64,000 nt of DNA from assembly GCA_037189985.1 (NCBI GenBank), contig JBBCJX010000031.1:226616-290615 (forward strand). Reading direction: 5' to 3'. The notes under the pieces were generated by a model. That model was not told where the DNA came from. It saw only the letters and a program-made list of their open reading frames with translations, and searched no databases. The translations under genes were made by a program, and so were the position numbers. How positions within the stretch are numbered: position 1 is the stretch's first letter; each line of letters opens with the position of its first letter. Below, piece after piece: positions 29,498 through 38,341 of the stretch. The stretch is from UBA2031 sp037189985. Its GTDB lineage: Bacteria; Pseudomonadota; Gammaproteobacteria; Pseudomonadales; Moraxellaceae.

Positions 29498-29842
29498 TTA
29501 CATGGTGTGCGTTGGCCTGTCCGCCGTCAGGGCACCTGCCAGATAGGTCTCGATCTTGCGACGGGCCTTGTCGCCCTCCTCTCCCGTAAGCTGTATGCCA
29601 ATGCCCGCCGCACGCATGCCCTGCTGGCGAGGATTGATCCAGATGATCTTGCCCGTCAGCGGAATGCGCTCGGGGTCATCCATCATGGTCAAAAGCACGA
29701 AGACCTCTTCACCCAGTTTGCTGGCTCGGGCAATCGGCAGGAAAAGACCACCGCCTTTCACAAACGGCATGTAAGAGGCATACAAGGCTGTCTTGTCCTT
29801 GAAGGACTGGTTGATGATGCCGCCAGCGCGGGGCATGTTCAT
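29498..29842 (-). CDS. pilZ: Type IV pilus biogenesis protein PilZ
   Basis: ATG at 29842 (MNMPRAGGIINQSFKDKTALYASYMPF), with AGAGG nine bases upstream. The 114-residue PilZ domain has GGGLFLPIARASKLGEEVFVLLTMMDDPERIPLTGKIIWI, typical of the pilus-assembly PilZ. That protein lacks the c-di-GMP-binding RxxxR and D/NxSxxG motifs and works with FimX/PilB in Pseudomonas and Xanthomonas. It sits just after holB as in Pseudomonas. Confidence 0.93.
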   Translation of the reverse strand: MNMPRAGGIINQSFKDKTALYASYMPFVKGGGLFLPIARASKLGEEVFVLLTMMDDPERIPLTGKIIWINPRQQGMRAAGIGIQLTGEEGDKARRKIETYLAGALTADRPTHTM

Positions 29843-29864
29843 GAGCAATGCCTCTTGTTCGTTG

Positions 29865-30884
29865 TTATGGGCGGGCCAGTGCGGCCCACTCGCTGAAAGC
29901 GGCATCCAGCAGGGCACTGCCCTGCACATTGCCCGTCAGCAGTCGCTGCTTCTCGACAAGGCCCTGCCGGAAACCCAGCACGGCCGCCGCCGGAACGCGA
30001 CGCGCAATGGTCGCGATTATAGGCGCGAGATCATGATGTTTGACAACCGTGGCGCCACTGGCCTGCACTGCCACATCCGCCATCATGCTGACCAGTGCCG
30101 GCAGCACGGCCTCGGCACCCAACCCGTGCCAGCGCTGCGCCACGGCCAGTGCCGGCTGACGGCCGTCGCAGAGGCCAGCAAGATCCCTGAGCAGGCGCTC
30201 GCGCTCACCGAACCAGAGGGCGTCACGCAGGGCAAGCGCGGCAAGCGGAGCCCCTTCTGAAAGGTCCAGCAGGAGTCGGGCCGTGGCCTCATCACGCACT
30301 TCAAGACGCAACCATGCCAGCGCCTCGTTCCTTTCCGGCGTGGGCAGAGCAAGCTGCTGGCAGCGGCTGCGTATCGTCGCGGGCAGGCTGAGCGGCTGGG
30401 CCGTGACCAGCATGAGCAGGGTGCGGCCACCCGGCTCCTCCAGTGTTTTCAGCAGGGCATTCGCCGCCTGCACGTTGAGCAGATGGGCAGGCTCGATAAC
30501 CACTACACGGTAGCCTCCCATCTGGGCCGATTTCTCGGCACGATCAACCAGCTCCCGCACTTGGTCAACCTTGATGGCTTTAGCAGTCTTGCCGGTCTTG
30601 GCATCGGTTTCCGGCGCCAGCCACAGAAGATCGGGATGCGTCCCTGCCTCCAGCAAGTGGCAGCTCTTGCAATGCCCGCAAGCCGTGTGGGCATCACTGG
30701 ACGAACAAAGCAGGCGTGCCGCAAAAGCCTTGGCCAGCCGCATCTTGCCGATGCCGGCACGACCGCTCACCAGCAAGGCATGCGGCAGGCGGCCAGCAGT
30801 TTTCAGACTGATCAAATGCTGCCAAGGGGTCAATTGCCAAGCATAGGGATGCAGGGGCCAGGGTTGCCGCAACTCCTCACTCAC
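29865..30884 (-). CDS. holB: DNA polymerase III delta' subunit
   Basis: GTG at 30884 (VSEELRQPWPLHPYAW) has GGGAG seven bases upstream and overlaps the tmk stop by eight bases. An ATG at 30914 would overlap more. The 339-residue AAA+ clamp-loader subunit has HALLVSGRAGIGK (degenerate P-loop), the zinc-type CSSSDAHTACGHCKSC, and LLNVQAANALLKTLEEPGGRTLLMLVT. It is part of the gamma complex that loads the beta clamp. Confidence 0.95.
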   Translation of the reverse strand: MSEELRQPWPLHPYAWQLTPWQHLISLKTAGRLPHALLVSGRAGIGKMRLAKAFAARLLCSSSDAHTACGHCKSCHLLEAGTHPDLLWLAPETDAKTGKTAKAIKVDQVRELVDRAEKSAQMGGYRVVVIEPAHLLNVQAANALLKTLEEPGGRTLLMLVTAQPLSLPATIRSRCQQLALPTPERNEALAWLRLEVRDEATARLLLDLSEGAPLAALALRDALWFGERERLLRDLAGLCDGRQPALAVAQRWHGLGAEAVLPALVSMMADVAVQASGATVVKHHDLAPIIATIARRVPAAAVLGFRQGLVEKQRLLTGNVQGSALLDAAFSEWAALARP

Positions 30885-31512
30885 GATGCGACTCCCACCA
30901 GGCATCGAGTTCACGATGAATGCCGGCCTGCACGGCTGCTATCGGCTGGCTGGCATCAATTACCCGGAAGCGCTCCGGCTCGGCCTGTGCACGCGCCCGG
31001 TAACCCTGACGCACACGCTCGAAAAAGGCATGTTGTTCTGATTCGAACCTATCCTTCTCGCCTCGCTCGGCCGCACGTGCCAACCCCTGCTCCACCGGCA
31101 AATCCAGCAACAAGGTGAGATCAGGGCGCAGGTCTCCCTGCACAAAACGCTCAAGCTCGGCAATGCGCTCCCGTGACAGGCCCCGGCCATCTCCCTGATA
31201 GACGTAGGTGGCATCGGTGAAGCGGTCACACAACACCCATTCGCCACGTGCCAGCGCCGGCCGTATGACGTTCTCCAGATGCTGGGCACGTGCTGCAAAC
31301 ATCAGCAACAGTTCGGCATCCGGGGCAACCGGCTCTTCCCGCCGCGCCAGCAGCAAGGCACGGATTTCTTCAGCCAGCGGTGTGCCGCCGGGCTCCCGCG
31401 TCACGCAAAGGCTGAGCCCCTGCTGCCGGCACCAAGCCTGGATGGAGGCCATGCTGGTGCTCTTGCCTGCACCCTCACCGCCCTCCAGCGTGATGAATTT
31501 TCCTCTGCTCAT
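30877..31512 (-). CDS. tmk: Thymidylate kinase
   Basis: ATG at 31512 (MSRGKFITLEGGEGAGKST) puts the P-loop at the expected place. A TTG at 31536 extends the frame and overlaps the mltG stop. The 211-residue enzyme has GGEGAGKST, TREPGGTPLAEEIR, DRFTDATYVYQGDGRGL and LLLDLPVEQGLARAAERG (lid). It phosphorylates dTMP to dTDP. Confidence 0.96.
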   Translation of the reverse strand: MSRGKFITLEGGEGAGKSTSMASIQAWCRQQGLSLCVTREPGGTPLAEEIRALLLARREEPVAPDAELLLMFAARAQHLENVIRPALARGEWVLCDRFTDATYVYQGDGRGLSRERIAELERFVQGDLRPDLTLLLDLPVEQGLARAAERGEKDRFESEQHAFFERVRQGYRARAQAEPERFRVIDASQPIAAVQAGIHRELDAWWESHRE

Positions 31513-31532
31513 GGCTCTGCTCACGCCTTTGC

Positions 31533-32609
31533 TCAAGGCTGTTCCGTTTGTGCCGGCACGGCAGTCCCGCCTGCAGGAGCCGGTGTCGAGCGATAATCGG
31601 CGCGCCGCTTTTTCTGGTAACGCGCCACGGCACGATTGTGCTCTGCCAGTGTCGCCGTGAACTCATGGCTGCCGTCGCCGCGTGCCACGAAAAAAATCGC
31701 GTTTCCGGGCGCCGGATGCAGTGCTGCATGAATCGCCGCCCTGCCGGGCAGGGCAATGGGGGTCGGCGGCAGGCGGTCAATGAGGTAGGTATTGTAAGCG
31801 CTGGCACGCAGCAAGTCCGCCCGGCGGATCCTGCCTTCATAGCGCTCGCCCATGCCGTAAATCACCGTGGGGTCTGTTTGCAGGCGCATGCCTTTTTGCA
31901 AACGGCGCACAAACACACCGGCAATCTCCGCACGCTCGTGCGCCACTCCGGTTTCCTTCTCGATGATGGACGCCATGATCAACGCCTCGTAAGGCGAGGC
32001 ATACGGCAGGCCCGGCGCCCTTGCCTCCCACTCTTCTGCAAGGATGCGCTGCTGGCGCTGGTAAAGGGCACGCAGGATACGCAGTTCGCTGTCGCCACCA
32101 GAGATATCATAGGTATCCGGCGCAAACAGCCCTTCGGGATGAGTCTCTGAAGCCTCCAGTGCCGCCAGCACTTCGGCATCGGAACCGGGCAACACCGTGA
32201 TCTCGTCATAGGCCGCCAGCAAACGGCGCAAATCCCGGTATGTCGTTCCCTCCACCACCGTAAAACGAGAAACCGGCTGGGTATTGGCCTGCTGCAGCAT
32301 GCCAAGCACGGATACCGTGGTTTGTGGTGGCCGCAACAACCATATGCCGGGATGCAGGACACGGCTGCCCGGTTGCAAACGCAGCCAGAGCTTCGCCAGC
32401 AATGCGTCGGGAATCACCTCATCACGTGCCAGCCCATCAATGACCTGATTGAAGCTGCTGCCTTTCTGTACCTCCAGGCGATAACCTGCATCCGGCAGCT
32501 CCAGAGGCATGAAAAGACCGTGGTAAATCCACCCGGCAGGAAATATGACCAGCAACAGAAGATAGAGAGGCCAGCGGTAACGTGGCGGCCTCTTTCGTGC
32601 ACGTGGCAT
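31533..32609 (-). CDS. mltG: Endolytic murein transglycosylase MltG
   Basis: The 358-residue YceG-like protein has an N-terminal membrane segment (about 13-33), LysM-like KGSSFNQVIDGLARDEVI, GTTYRDLRRLLA, and the catalytic region IIEKETGVAHERAEIAGVFVRRL, with Glu in EKET, then MRLQTDPTVIYG and YNTYLIDRLPPTPIALPG. It cleaves nascent peptidoglycan and helps set glycan length. It lies between pabC and tmk. Confidence 0.95.
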   Translation of the reverse strand: MPRARKRPPRYRWPLYLLLLVIFPAGWIYHGLFMPLELPDAGYRLEVQKGSSFNQVIDGLARDEVIPDALLAKLWLRLQPGSRVLHPGIWLLRPPQTTVSVLGMLQQANTQPVSRFTVVEGTTYRDLRRLLAAYDEITVLPGSDAEVLAALEASETHPEGLFAPDTYDISGGDSELRILRALYQRQQRILAEEWEARAPGLPYASPYEALIMASIIEKETGVAHERAEIAGVFVRRLQKGMRLQTDPTVIYGMGERYEGRIRRADLLRASAYNTYLIDRLPPTPIALPGRAAIHAALHPAPGNAIFFVARGDGSHEFTATLAEHNRAVARYQKKRRADYRSTPAPAGGTAVPAQTEQP

Positions 32610-32611
32610 GT

Positions 32612-33424
32612 TCAGACGTCCAGTTGGGCCTGCCAGAAGGCCTGCATGCGGCGGGTGACGGGGCCGGGCTCCCAGTGTCGCTCTTCAAGGCGGCTCACCG
32701 GGCGGACACCGGTCACACTATTGCAGAAAAACACTTCATCCGCGCGCCGGAAATCATCAAGGCCGTAATGCCCCTCGTGAACCATCAAGCCCGACTCGGC
32801 AGCATGCGCCATCAACGCACCACGCAAGACTCCCCGAATACCGGCAACATCGATACACGGGGTATGCAGCGCACCATCACGCACCATGAAGACATTGGCT
32901 GAAACACCTTCCACCACATGGCCGGCGGTATCGCACACCAGCGCCTCATCAGCACCGGAGCCCGCCAACTCACGGCGCAAAAGCACCTGCTCAAGGCGAT
33001 TGAGGTGCTTGTGCCCTGCAAGCAAAGGCTGACGGGCAAGTGCCTGTGCAGCGGCTATCACCACAAGCGACTCCGGGCCGGCATCAGGCAAAACATGCGA
33101 ACTCAGCACTATGGTGGGAACGGCATTCAGGTCTGACAAATATCCACGACCACTGCAGCCACGCGTGATCAGTATCTTGGCAACACATTCATGGGGAGCG
33201 CAGGCAAGGAACCGGGAAAAATCATCACGCAAGGCTGCAGCGTTCAGCACAATGCCCAAAGCCTCGGCACTGGCAAAAAGGCGGGAAAAGTGAGCCGCTT
33301 CCAGAACAGCACGCCCTTTGCTGATCCTCAGCGTTTCAAACAGGCCGTCACCGTAAGCAAGGCCACGATCAGCCGGGTCAATGCGCCCTTCTGCACTGCC
33401 ATTGACCCAGACCGGAAACGCCAT
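32612..33424 (-). CDS. pabC: Aminodeoxychorismate lyase
   Basis: ATG at 33424 sits in TGATG, overlapping the fabF stop. A GTG one codon upstream is possible. The 270-residue fold-type IV PLP enzyme has DRGLAYGDGLFETLRI, ITRGCSGRGY, and VVEGVSANVFMVRDGALHTPCIDVAGIRGVLRGAL. It releases pyruvate from 4-amino-4-deoxychorismate to give p-aminobenzoate for folate. A position between fabF and mltG is the usual one. Confidence 0.94.
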   Translation of the reverse strand: MAFPVWVNGSAEGRIDPADRGLAYGDGLFETLRISKGRAVLEAAHFSRLFASAEALGIVLNAAALRDDFSRFLACAPHECVAKILITRGCSGRGYLSDLNAVPTIVLSSHVLPDAGPESLVVIAAAQALARQPLLAGHKHLNRLEQVLLRRELAGSGADEALVCDTAGHVVEGVSANVFMVRDGALHTPCIDVAGIRGVLRGALMAHAAESGLMVHEGHYGLDDFRRADEVFFCNSVTGVRPVSRLEERHWEPGPVTRRMQAFWQAQLDV

Positions 33425-34662
33425 CACACGCGACGGAAAATCAGCGAGCCATTGGTACCGCCAAAGCCGAAAGAGTTCGACAAGGCGACATTGATGGGCA
33501 TGGGACGTGCCTTGTTCGGCACATAATCCAGTGTGCAGGCTTCATCCGGATTATCGAGATTGATGGTCGGCGGCGCGATGTTGTCGCGGATCGCCAGAAT
33601 GGAAAAAATCGCTTCCACCGCACCGGCAGCACCCAGCAGATGCCCGATCATCGATTTTGTTGAGCTGATGGCCACATCACGGGCATGTTCGCCCAGCACG
33701 GACTCGATGGCCTGCGATTCCGCCACGTCACCCGCCGGCGTGGAGGTGCCGTGAGCATTGATGTAGTCAATTTCGGCCGGAGCAATGCCGGCATCACGAA
33801 TGGCATTGCTCATGGCAGCCGCTGCGCCTTCGCCCCCCTCCGAGGGTGCCGTCATATGGAAGGCATCATCGCTCATGCCAAAGCCGATCAGTTCCGCATA
33901 GATATTCGCGCCACGCGCCTTGGCATGCTCGTACTCTTCCAGCACGATCATGCCGGCACCATCGCCCAGCACGAAGCCGTCACGATCACGATCCCAGGGG
34001 CGGCTCGCCGCCTGCGGATCATCATTGCGCGTGGAAAGCGCACGTGCCGCGGCAAAACCCGCCATGCCCAGAGGGCTTGAGCCTTTTTCACTGCCACCTG
34101 CAATCATCACGTCAGCATCACCATAGGCAATCATGCGGCCTGCCAGGCCAATGGCATGCGTTCCTGTCGTGCAGGCCGTCACCAGCGCAATATTCGGGCC
34201 CTTGAGCCCCAGCTTGATGGCCAGCATACCGCCCGTCATGTTGATGATGGAGCCCGGCACAAAGAAAGGTGAAATCTTGCGCGGGCCATCTTGCAGCAGC
34301 AGCTCATGGTTACGTTCAATGGATGTCAGCCCGCCGATACCGGAACCACAGGCAACACCGATGCGCGGTGCGTTTTCTGCCGTAACGGCAAGGCCGGCAT
34401 CCTGAAAAGCCTGCATGCCGGCTGCCATGCCGTACTGGATGAACTCGTCCAGACGGCGTGCATCCTTGGCAGGCATGTAGGGCTCTACATCGAAATCACG
34501 GATGAGACCGGCAAAGCGGGTTGAATAGCTGCTGGCATCGAAATGGTCTATCAGGGAAATGCCGCTCTTGCCGGCCAGAATACCTTCCCAGGTGCTTGCC
34601 ACGGTATGACCCAGTGGCGTCAGCATGCCAAGGCCCGTGACCACGACGCGACGACGTGTCAT
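33424..34662 (-). CDS. fabF: 3-oxoacyl-ACP synthase II
   Basis: The 412-residue KAS II has active-site Cys164 in VTACTTGTHAI, plus His in YINAHGTSTPAGD and MIGHLLGAAG, giving the Cys-His-His triad. GAGGA lies six bases before the ATG. It elongates acyl-ACP with malonyl-ACP. A terminator-like stem and an 18-bp palindrome separate it from acpP, so it can be expressed apart from acpP. Confidence 0.97.
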   Translation of the reverse strand: MTRRRVVVTGLGMLTPLGHTVASTWEGILAGKSGISLIDHFDASSYSTRFAGLIRDFDVEPYMPAKDARRLDEFIQYGMAAGMQAFQDAGLAVTAENAPRIGVACGSGIGGLTSIERNHELLLQDGPRKISPFFVPGSIINMTGGMLAIKLGLKGPNIALVTACTTGTHAIGLAGRMIAYGDADVMIAGGSEKGSSPLGMAGFAAARALSTRNDDPQAASRPWDRDRDGFVLGDGAGMIVLEEYEHAKARGANIYAELIGFGMSDDAFHMTAPSEGGEGAAAAMSNAIRDAGIAPAEIDYINAHGTSTPAGDVAESQAIESVLGEHARDVAISSTKSMIGHLLGAAGAVEAIFSILAIRDNIAPPTINLDNPDEACTLDYVPNKARPMPINVALSNSFGFGGTNGSLIFRRV

Positions 34663-34689
34663 TTCAATTCCTCAATCCGGCTCAACGTT

Positions 34690-34707
34690 ACAGCTTCATG
34701 AAGCTGT
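34690..34707. promoter_or_regulatory. 18-bp perfect palindrome in the fabF leader
   Basis: ACAGCTTCATGAAGCTGT is a perfect dyad 27 bases upstream of the fabF start and downstream of the acpP terminator stem. It could be an operator for a dimeric regulator or an mRNA hairpin. No known operator is recognised. Confidence 0.45.
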
Positions 34708-34720
34708 CTTTCAGATACGC

Positions 34721-34760
34721 AAAAGCCGCAGTCCACACAAAGCGCAGAGCTGCGGCTTTT
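34721..34760 (-). terminator. Terminator/attenuator after acpP
   Basis: AAAAGCCGCA and TGCGGCTTTT form a perfect 10-bp stem with A/T ends, 17 bases after the acpP stop. It would release the short, abundant acpP mRNA while allowing some read-through into fabF. Confidence 0.85.
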
Positions 34761-34776
34761 TCACTAACAGCAGATA

Positions 34777-35013
34777 TTACTTGCCGTTGGCGACGATATA
34801 ATCAATGGCGTTTTGCACCGTGCTGATCTTCTCGGCTTCTTCATCGGGAATCTCGAGCTCGAATTCCTCTTCCAGAGCCATCACCAGTTCAACGGTGTCG
34901 AGCGAATCGGCGCCCAGATCGTCCACGAAGGAAGCTTCGTTGGTCACATCTTCCAACTTCACACCGAGCTGCTCAGCGACGATCTTCTTGACCCGTTCTT
35001 CGATAGTGCTCAC
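34777..35013 (-). CDS. acpP: Acyl carrier protein
   Basis: The 78-residue acidic protein has the phosphopantetheine Ser37 in GADSLDTVELVMALEEEF. AGGAG lies upstream of the ATG. It carries acyl chains for FabD/F/G and PlsX. It is flanked by a hairpin on each side (fabG side and fabF side), consistent with its own abundant transcript. Confidence 0.98.
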   Translation of the reverse strand: MSTIEERVKKIVAEQLGVKLEDVTNEASFVDDLGADSLDTVELVMALEEEFELEIPDEEAEKISTVQNAIDYIVANGK

Positions 35014-35128
35014 GCTTTTTCTCCTCGTTGTCAGTATCCCTTTCAGGAACCGCGCTAGTGTATTGGACCCCTACAGGGGTGGCAAGCCAGCCGATCCCGC
35101 AAAGGTAAGGTTTTGTTGCAACTCACAA

Positions 35129-35147
35129 AACAGGGAAAATCCCTGTT
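35129..35147 (-). terminator. Short hairpin after fabG
   Basis: ACAGGGAAAATCCCTGT forms a 7-bp stem followed by TTTTG on the minus strand, immediately past the fabG stop. It is probably a weak terminator or attenuator in front of the acpP leader. Confidence 0.55.
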
Positions 35148-35889
35148 ATTCCATATACATACCGCCGTTCACATGCAATGTGACGCCAGTGATGTAAGAC
35201 GCTTCCGCCGACGCCAGGAAGCCGACTGCCGCGGCAATTTCCTCGGGCTGGCCCAGACGGCCTGCCGGTATCGAACCCAGCAGCTTTTCTTTCTGTTCTT
35301 CAGGCAGGACATGCGTCATGTCCGTTGCAATGAAACCGGGAGCCACGGCATTCACGGTGATGTTGCGCGACCCTATTTCCCGGGCAAGAGCACGGGAGAA
35401 TCCCTCAAGACCCGCCTTGGCAGCCGCATAATTGGCCTGTCCCGCGTTCCCCATGGAGCCCACCACGGAGCTGATGCTGATGATGCGACCCCAGCGCTCC
35501 TTGGTCATGGCCTTGATGCAAGCCTTGCTCATGCGGTAGATGGCGTTGAGATTGGTGTTGATCACGGCGTCCCACTCGTCATCCTTCATGCGCAGCATGA
35601 GATTGTCACGTGTGATGCCAGCATTGTTGACGAGAATGAGAGGTGCCCCCACCTCACTGACGATGGCCGCCATGGTTTCTTCAATGGAAGATGGTTGCGA
35701 CACGTCCAGCGCATAACCACGCCCACCGTTACCCGCCTCTGCAAGATAAGCCGAAATGCTTTCTGCACCTGCCGCTGTAGTGGCCGTACCCACCACCAGG
35801 GCACCACGTTTTGCCAATTCAAGAGCAATGGCCTTGCCAATGCCACGGCTGGCGCCCGTTACCAGTGCAATTTTTCCCTCGATGGACAT
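35146..35889 (-). CDS. fabG: 3-oxoacyl-ACP reductase
   Basis: ATG at 35889 (MSIEGKIALVTGASRGIG) is the family start. The open frame 24 codons upstream runs into a REP-like repeat. The 247-residue SDR has TGASRGIGKAIA, NNAGITRDNLMLRM, SSVVGSMGNAGQANYAAAKAG with the YxxxK pair, and PGFIATDMT. It reduces 3-oxoacyl-ACP with NADPH. Confidence 0.97.
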   Translation of the reverse strand: MSIEGKIALVTGASRGIGKAIALELAKRGALVVGTATTAAGAESISAYLAEAGNGGRGYALDVSQPSSIEETMAAIVSEVGAPLILVNNAGITRDNLMLRMKDDEWDAVINTNLNAIYRMSKACIKAMTKERWGRIISISSVVGSMGNAGQANYAAAKAGLEGFSRALAREIGSRNITVNAVAPGFIATDMTHVLPEEQKEKLLGSIPAGRLGQPEEIAAAVGFLASAEASYITGVTLHVNGGMYME

Positions 35890-35918
35890 GGGGTTCCCTC
35901 TCTTTTCCTTAGCTTCAC

Positions 35919-35950
35919 TTGTCATCCCGCGGAGGCGGGGATCCAGCAAC
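35919..35950. repeat. REP-like palindrome between fabD and fabG
   Basis: TGTCATCCCGCGGAGGCGGGGATCC is a GTCATCCCGC...GCGGGGATCC-type dispersed repeat, related in form to the pair at 24564-24648. It lies within the fab operon just upstream of fabG. Confidence 0.6.
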
Positions 35951-35988
35951 GTTGCTTTCAAAACTACCGTTATGCAGACTGCACTTCA

Positions 35989-36918
35989 TCAAGCACCAAG
36001 TGCAGCCTCAAAGCTCGCGGCATTCTCCAGCGAGGTGCAATCCAGTTCCTTGACAATGCGCTTGTTGAGCCCGCAAAGCACTTTGCCCGGGCCACACTCC
36101 AGCACACGTGTGACACCAAGGCCTGCGAGGGTCTCCACCGACTTCACCCACAGTACCGGACTGTAAAGCTGAGCCACCAGCGCCTCACGCATGGCGTTGG
36201 CATCCGGCTCGATGCGGGCCGCCACATTCTGTACCACCGGAATGGCAGGCGTGTTAAATGTCACTGCAGCCAGTGACTGCTTGAGCTTTTCCGCTGCGGG
36301 CTTCATGAGTGCACAATGCGAAGGAACGCTGACCGGCAAGGGCAAGGCACGCTTGGCGCCTGCCGCCTTGAGTTTTTCGATGGCCACATTAACGGCCGCG
36401 GTACTACCAGCAATTACGACCTGGCCCGGTGCATTGAAGTTCACGGCCTCAACCACGCCAGCACCAGAGGCATCAGCACAGCACTGGCGCACCACCTCGT
36501 CATCCAGCCCCAGTATTGCCGCCATGGCGCCCTCACCTGCAGGCACTGCCTGTTGCATGAGTCTGCCGCGCTCTGCCACCAGGCGCACACCATCCGCCAG
36601 CGAAATCACACCCGCTGCCACAAGGGCGGTGTATTCGCCCAGCGAGTGGCCTGCCAGAAAGGACGGCATTTTTCCGCCCGCCTGCTGCCAGGCACGAAAG
36701 ACGGCAACACCGGCTACCAGCAAGGCAGGCTGTGTATTTTCGGTGCGATTGAGATCGGCCTCGGGACCAGTCTGCGAAAGTGCCCAGAGATCGAGGCCCA
36801 GCGCGGCTGATGCCTCGTCAAAAGTGGATTTGACAACAGGATGGCCGGCCGCCAGATCAGCCAGCATGCCGACGACTTGCGAGCCCTGGCCCGGAAACAC
36901 AAATGCAAGATTGGACAT
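35989..36918 (-). CDS. fabD: Malonyl-CoA:ACP transacylase
   Basis: ATG at 36918 (MSNLAFVFPGQGSQVVGML). The 309-residue enzyme has the nucleophile Ser92 in LAGHSLGEYTAL and a catalytic His in VSVPSHCALMKPA. It loads malonate on ACP. The gene before it is plsX. The fabH usually found between them in enterics is absent, as in Pseudomonas. Confidence 0.96.
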   Translation of the reverse strand: MSNLAFVFPGQGSQVVGMLADLAAGHPVVKSTFDEASAALGLDLWALSQTGPEADLNRTENTQPALLVAGVAVFRAWQQAGGKMPSFLAGHSLGEYTALVAAGVISLADGVRLVAERGRLMQQAVPAGEGAMAAILGLDDEVVRQCCADASGAGVVEAVNFNAPGQVVIAGSTAAVNVAIEKLKAAGAKRALPLPVSVPSHCALMKPAAEKLKQSLAAVTFNTPAIPVVQNVAARIEPDANAMREALVAQLYSPVLWVKSVETLAGLGVTRVLECGPGKVLCGLNKRIVKELDCTSLENAASFEAALGA

Positions 36919-37084
36919 GGATATACCCGCAAGAATGACCGGCGCGAATGGTGACCAAGCAGTTCCAATTACGCCAGACGCAAGTTGTAAGGATTCTTTT
37001 TCCCGGAACCGGTCACGGCCCCGGCACACAATGTTTTTATTTCACGATTGCCAAGCCTGCTGGACAAGCGAGGCGATGACAAGT

Positions 37085-38116
37085 TCAGGCTCGTTCCCTG
37101 CCCTGCTCGCCTTCTCCATTCGTTCCAAGGCGCGCATGAATCAGCGCAGGCACACTCTTCTCCACTTCCTTGATCGCGACATGCACAGCCTGCATGAAAG
37201 AAGGAATATCGGCGCTGCCATGGCTTTTCACCACAATGCCCGTCAGTCCGACCAGGCTGGCGCCGTTGTAACGGCCGGGATCCATCTGGTGCTTGAGCCC
37301 TTTCCATATCGGAAACGCCAAGGCGCCCGTCAACCTTGTCAGCCAACTGCGATTGATTTCCGTCTTGATCATGCCGCCCAGCATCTTGGCCACACCTTCC
37401 GAGGCCTTGAGTGCGACATTGCCGACGAAACCATCGCACACCACCACGTCAGCATGCCCCTTGAAAACACCATCGCCCTCTACATAGCCGATGTAGTTCA
37501 GGCCAGAAGCTTTCAGAAGCTCATGCGTCTGCTTGATGAGGTCATTACCCTTGATGTCTTCCTCGCCGATATTGAGCAGGCCCACGCGCGGCTTGGCTAT
37601 CCCATCCAGCACTTCCGCCACGATGGAACCCATCTGGGCGAACTGCAACAAGTGCTGAGGCTCGGAATCCACGTTGGCGCCAAGATCCAGCATGTGCACA
37701 TGGCCTTTCATCGTCGGCAATGCCGCCATGATGGCAGGGCGATCAATATCAGCATGGGTCTTGAGCACAAAACGGCTGACCGCCATCAGCGCGCCGGTAT
37801 TTCCGGCTGACACACAGGCATCAACAGACTTGTCATGCACCAGATTGATGGCCATGCGCATGGAAGATTTTTTCTTCTGGCGCAAGGCCACGGCCACCTT
37901 GTCGTCCATGGTGACGACTTCATCGGCATGCAGGATCGTCACGCGCTGGCGCTCGGCAGGCGTGAGGGAAGAAAGCAGAGGAGTGATCTGTGCTTCGTCG
38001 CCGACAAGCGTCAGGCGCAGGGAAGAGTTTTCACGCAGGACCGCCAGTGAGGCGGGAACCGTGATGCGGGGACCGAAGTCCCCGCCCATGGCATCGACGG
38101 CAATCGCGATGCTCAT
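37085..38116 (-). CDS. plsX: Phosphate acyltransferase PlsX
   Basis: The 343-residue protein has MSIAIAVDAMGGDFGPRITVPASL, AGNTGALMAVS, PTMKGHVHMLDLGANVDS, NIGEEDIKGND and VCDGFVGNVALKASEGVAK, the PlsX signatures. It makes acyl-phosphate from acyl-ACP for PlsY in phosphatidic acid synthesis. It follows rpmF by eight bases. Confidence 0.96.
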   Translation of the reverse strand: MSIAIAVDAMGGDFGPRITVPASLAVLRENSSLRLTLVGDEAQITPLLSSLTPAERQRVTILHADEVVTMDDKVAVALRQKKKSSMRMAINLVHDKSVDACVSAGNTGALMAVSRFVLKTHADIDRPAIMAALPTMKGHVHMLDLGANVDSEPQHLLQFAQMGSIVAEVLDGIAKPRVGLLNIGEEDIKGNDLIKQTHELLKASGLNYIGYVEGDGVFKGHADVVVCDGFVGNVALKASEGVAKMLGGMIKTEINRSWLTRLTGALAFPIWKGLKHQMDPGRYNGASLVGLTGIVVKSHGSADIPSFMQAVHVAIKEVEKSVPALIHARLGTNGEGEQGRERA

Positions 38117-38124
38117 ATACCGGC

Positions 38125-38307
38125 TTATTCTGCGTCTTTGCTCGCGAACAGCTGGCGGCCACGGTACAGGCCGTCCTTGGTCACATGATGACGCAGATGA
38201 GTCTCGCCGGACTCCTGATCAACCGACAAGGTAGGACCGGTGAGGGCATCGTGCGAACGACGCATGTCACGACGGGAACGGCTTTTGCGATTCTGTTGAA
38301 CGGCCAT
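38125..38307 (-). CDS. rpmF: 50S ribosomal protein L32
   Basis: The 60-residue basic protein (MAVQQNRKSRSRRDMRRSHDAL, HHVTKDGLYRGRQLF) matches bacterial L32. The zinc Cys pair of some L32 forms is absent, as in other gammaproteobacteria. It lies between yceD and plsX, the standard order. Confidence 0.97.
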   Translation of the reverse strand: MAVQQNRKSRSRRDMRRSHDALTGPTLSVDQESGETHLRHHVTKDGLYRGRQLFASKDAE

Positions 38308-38341
38308 GATTTACTCCGGCACTTGCATTAACAATTAACAG

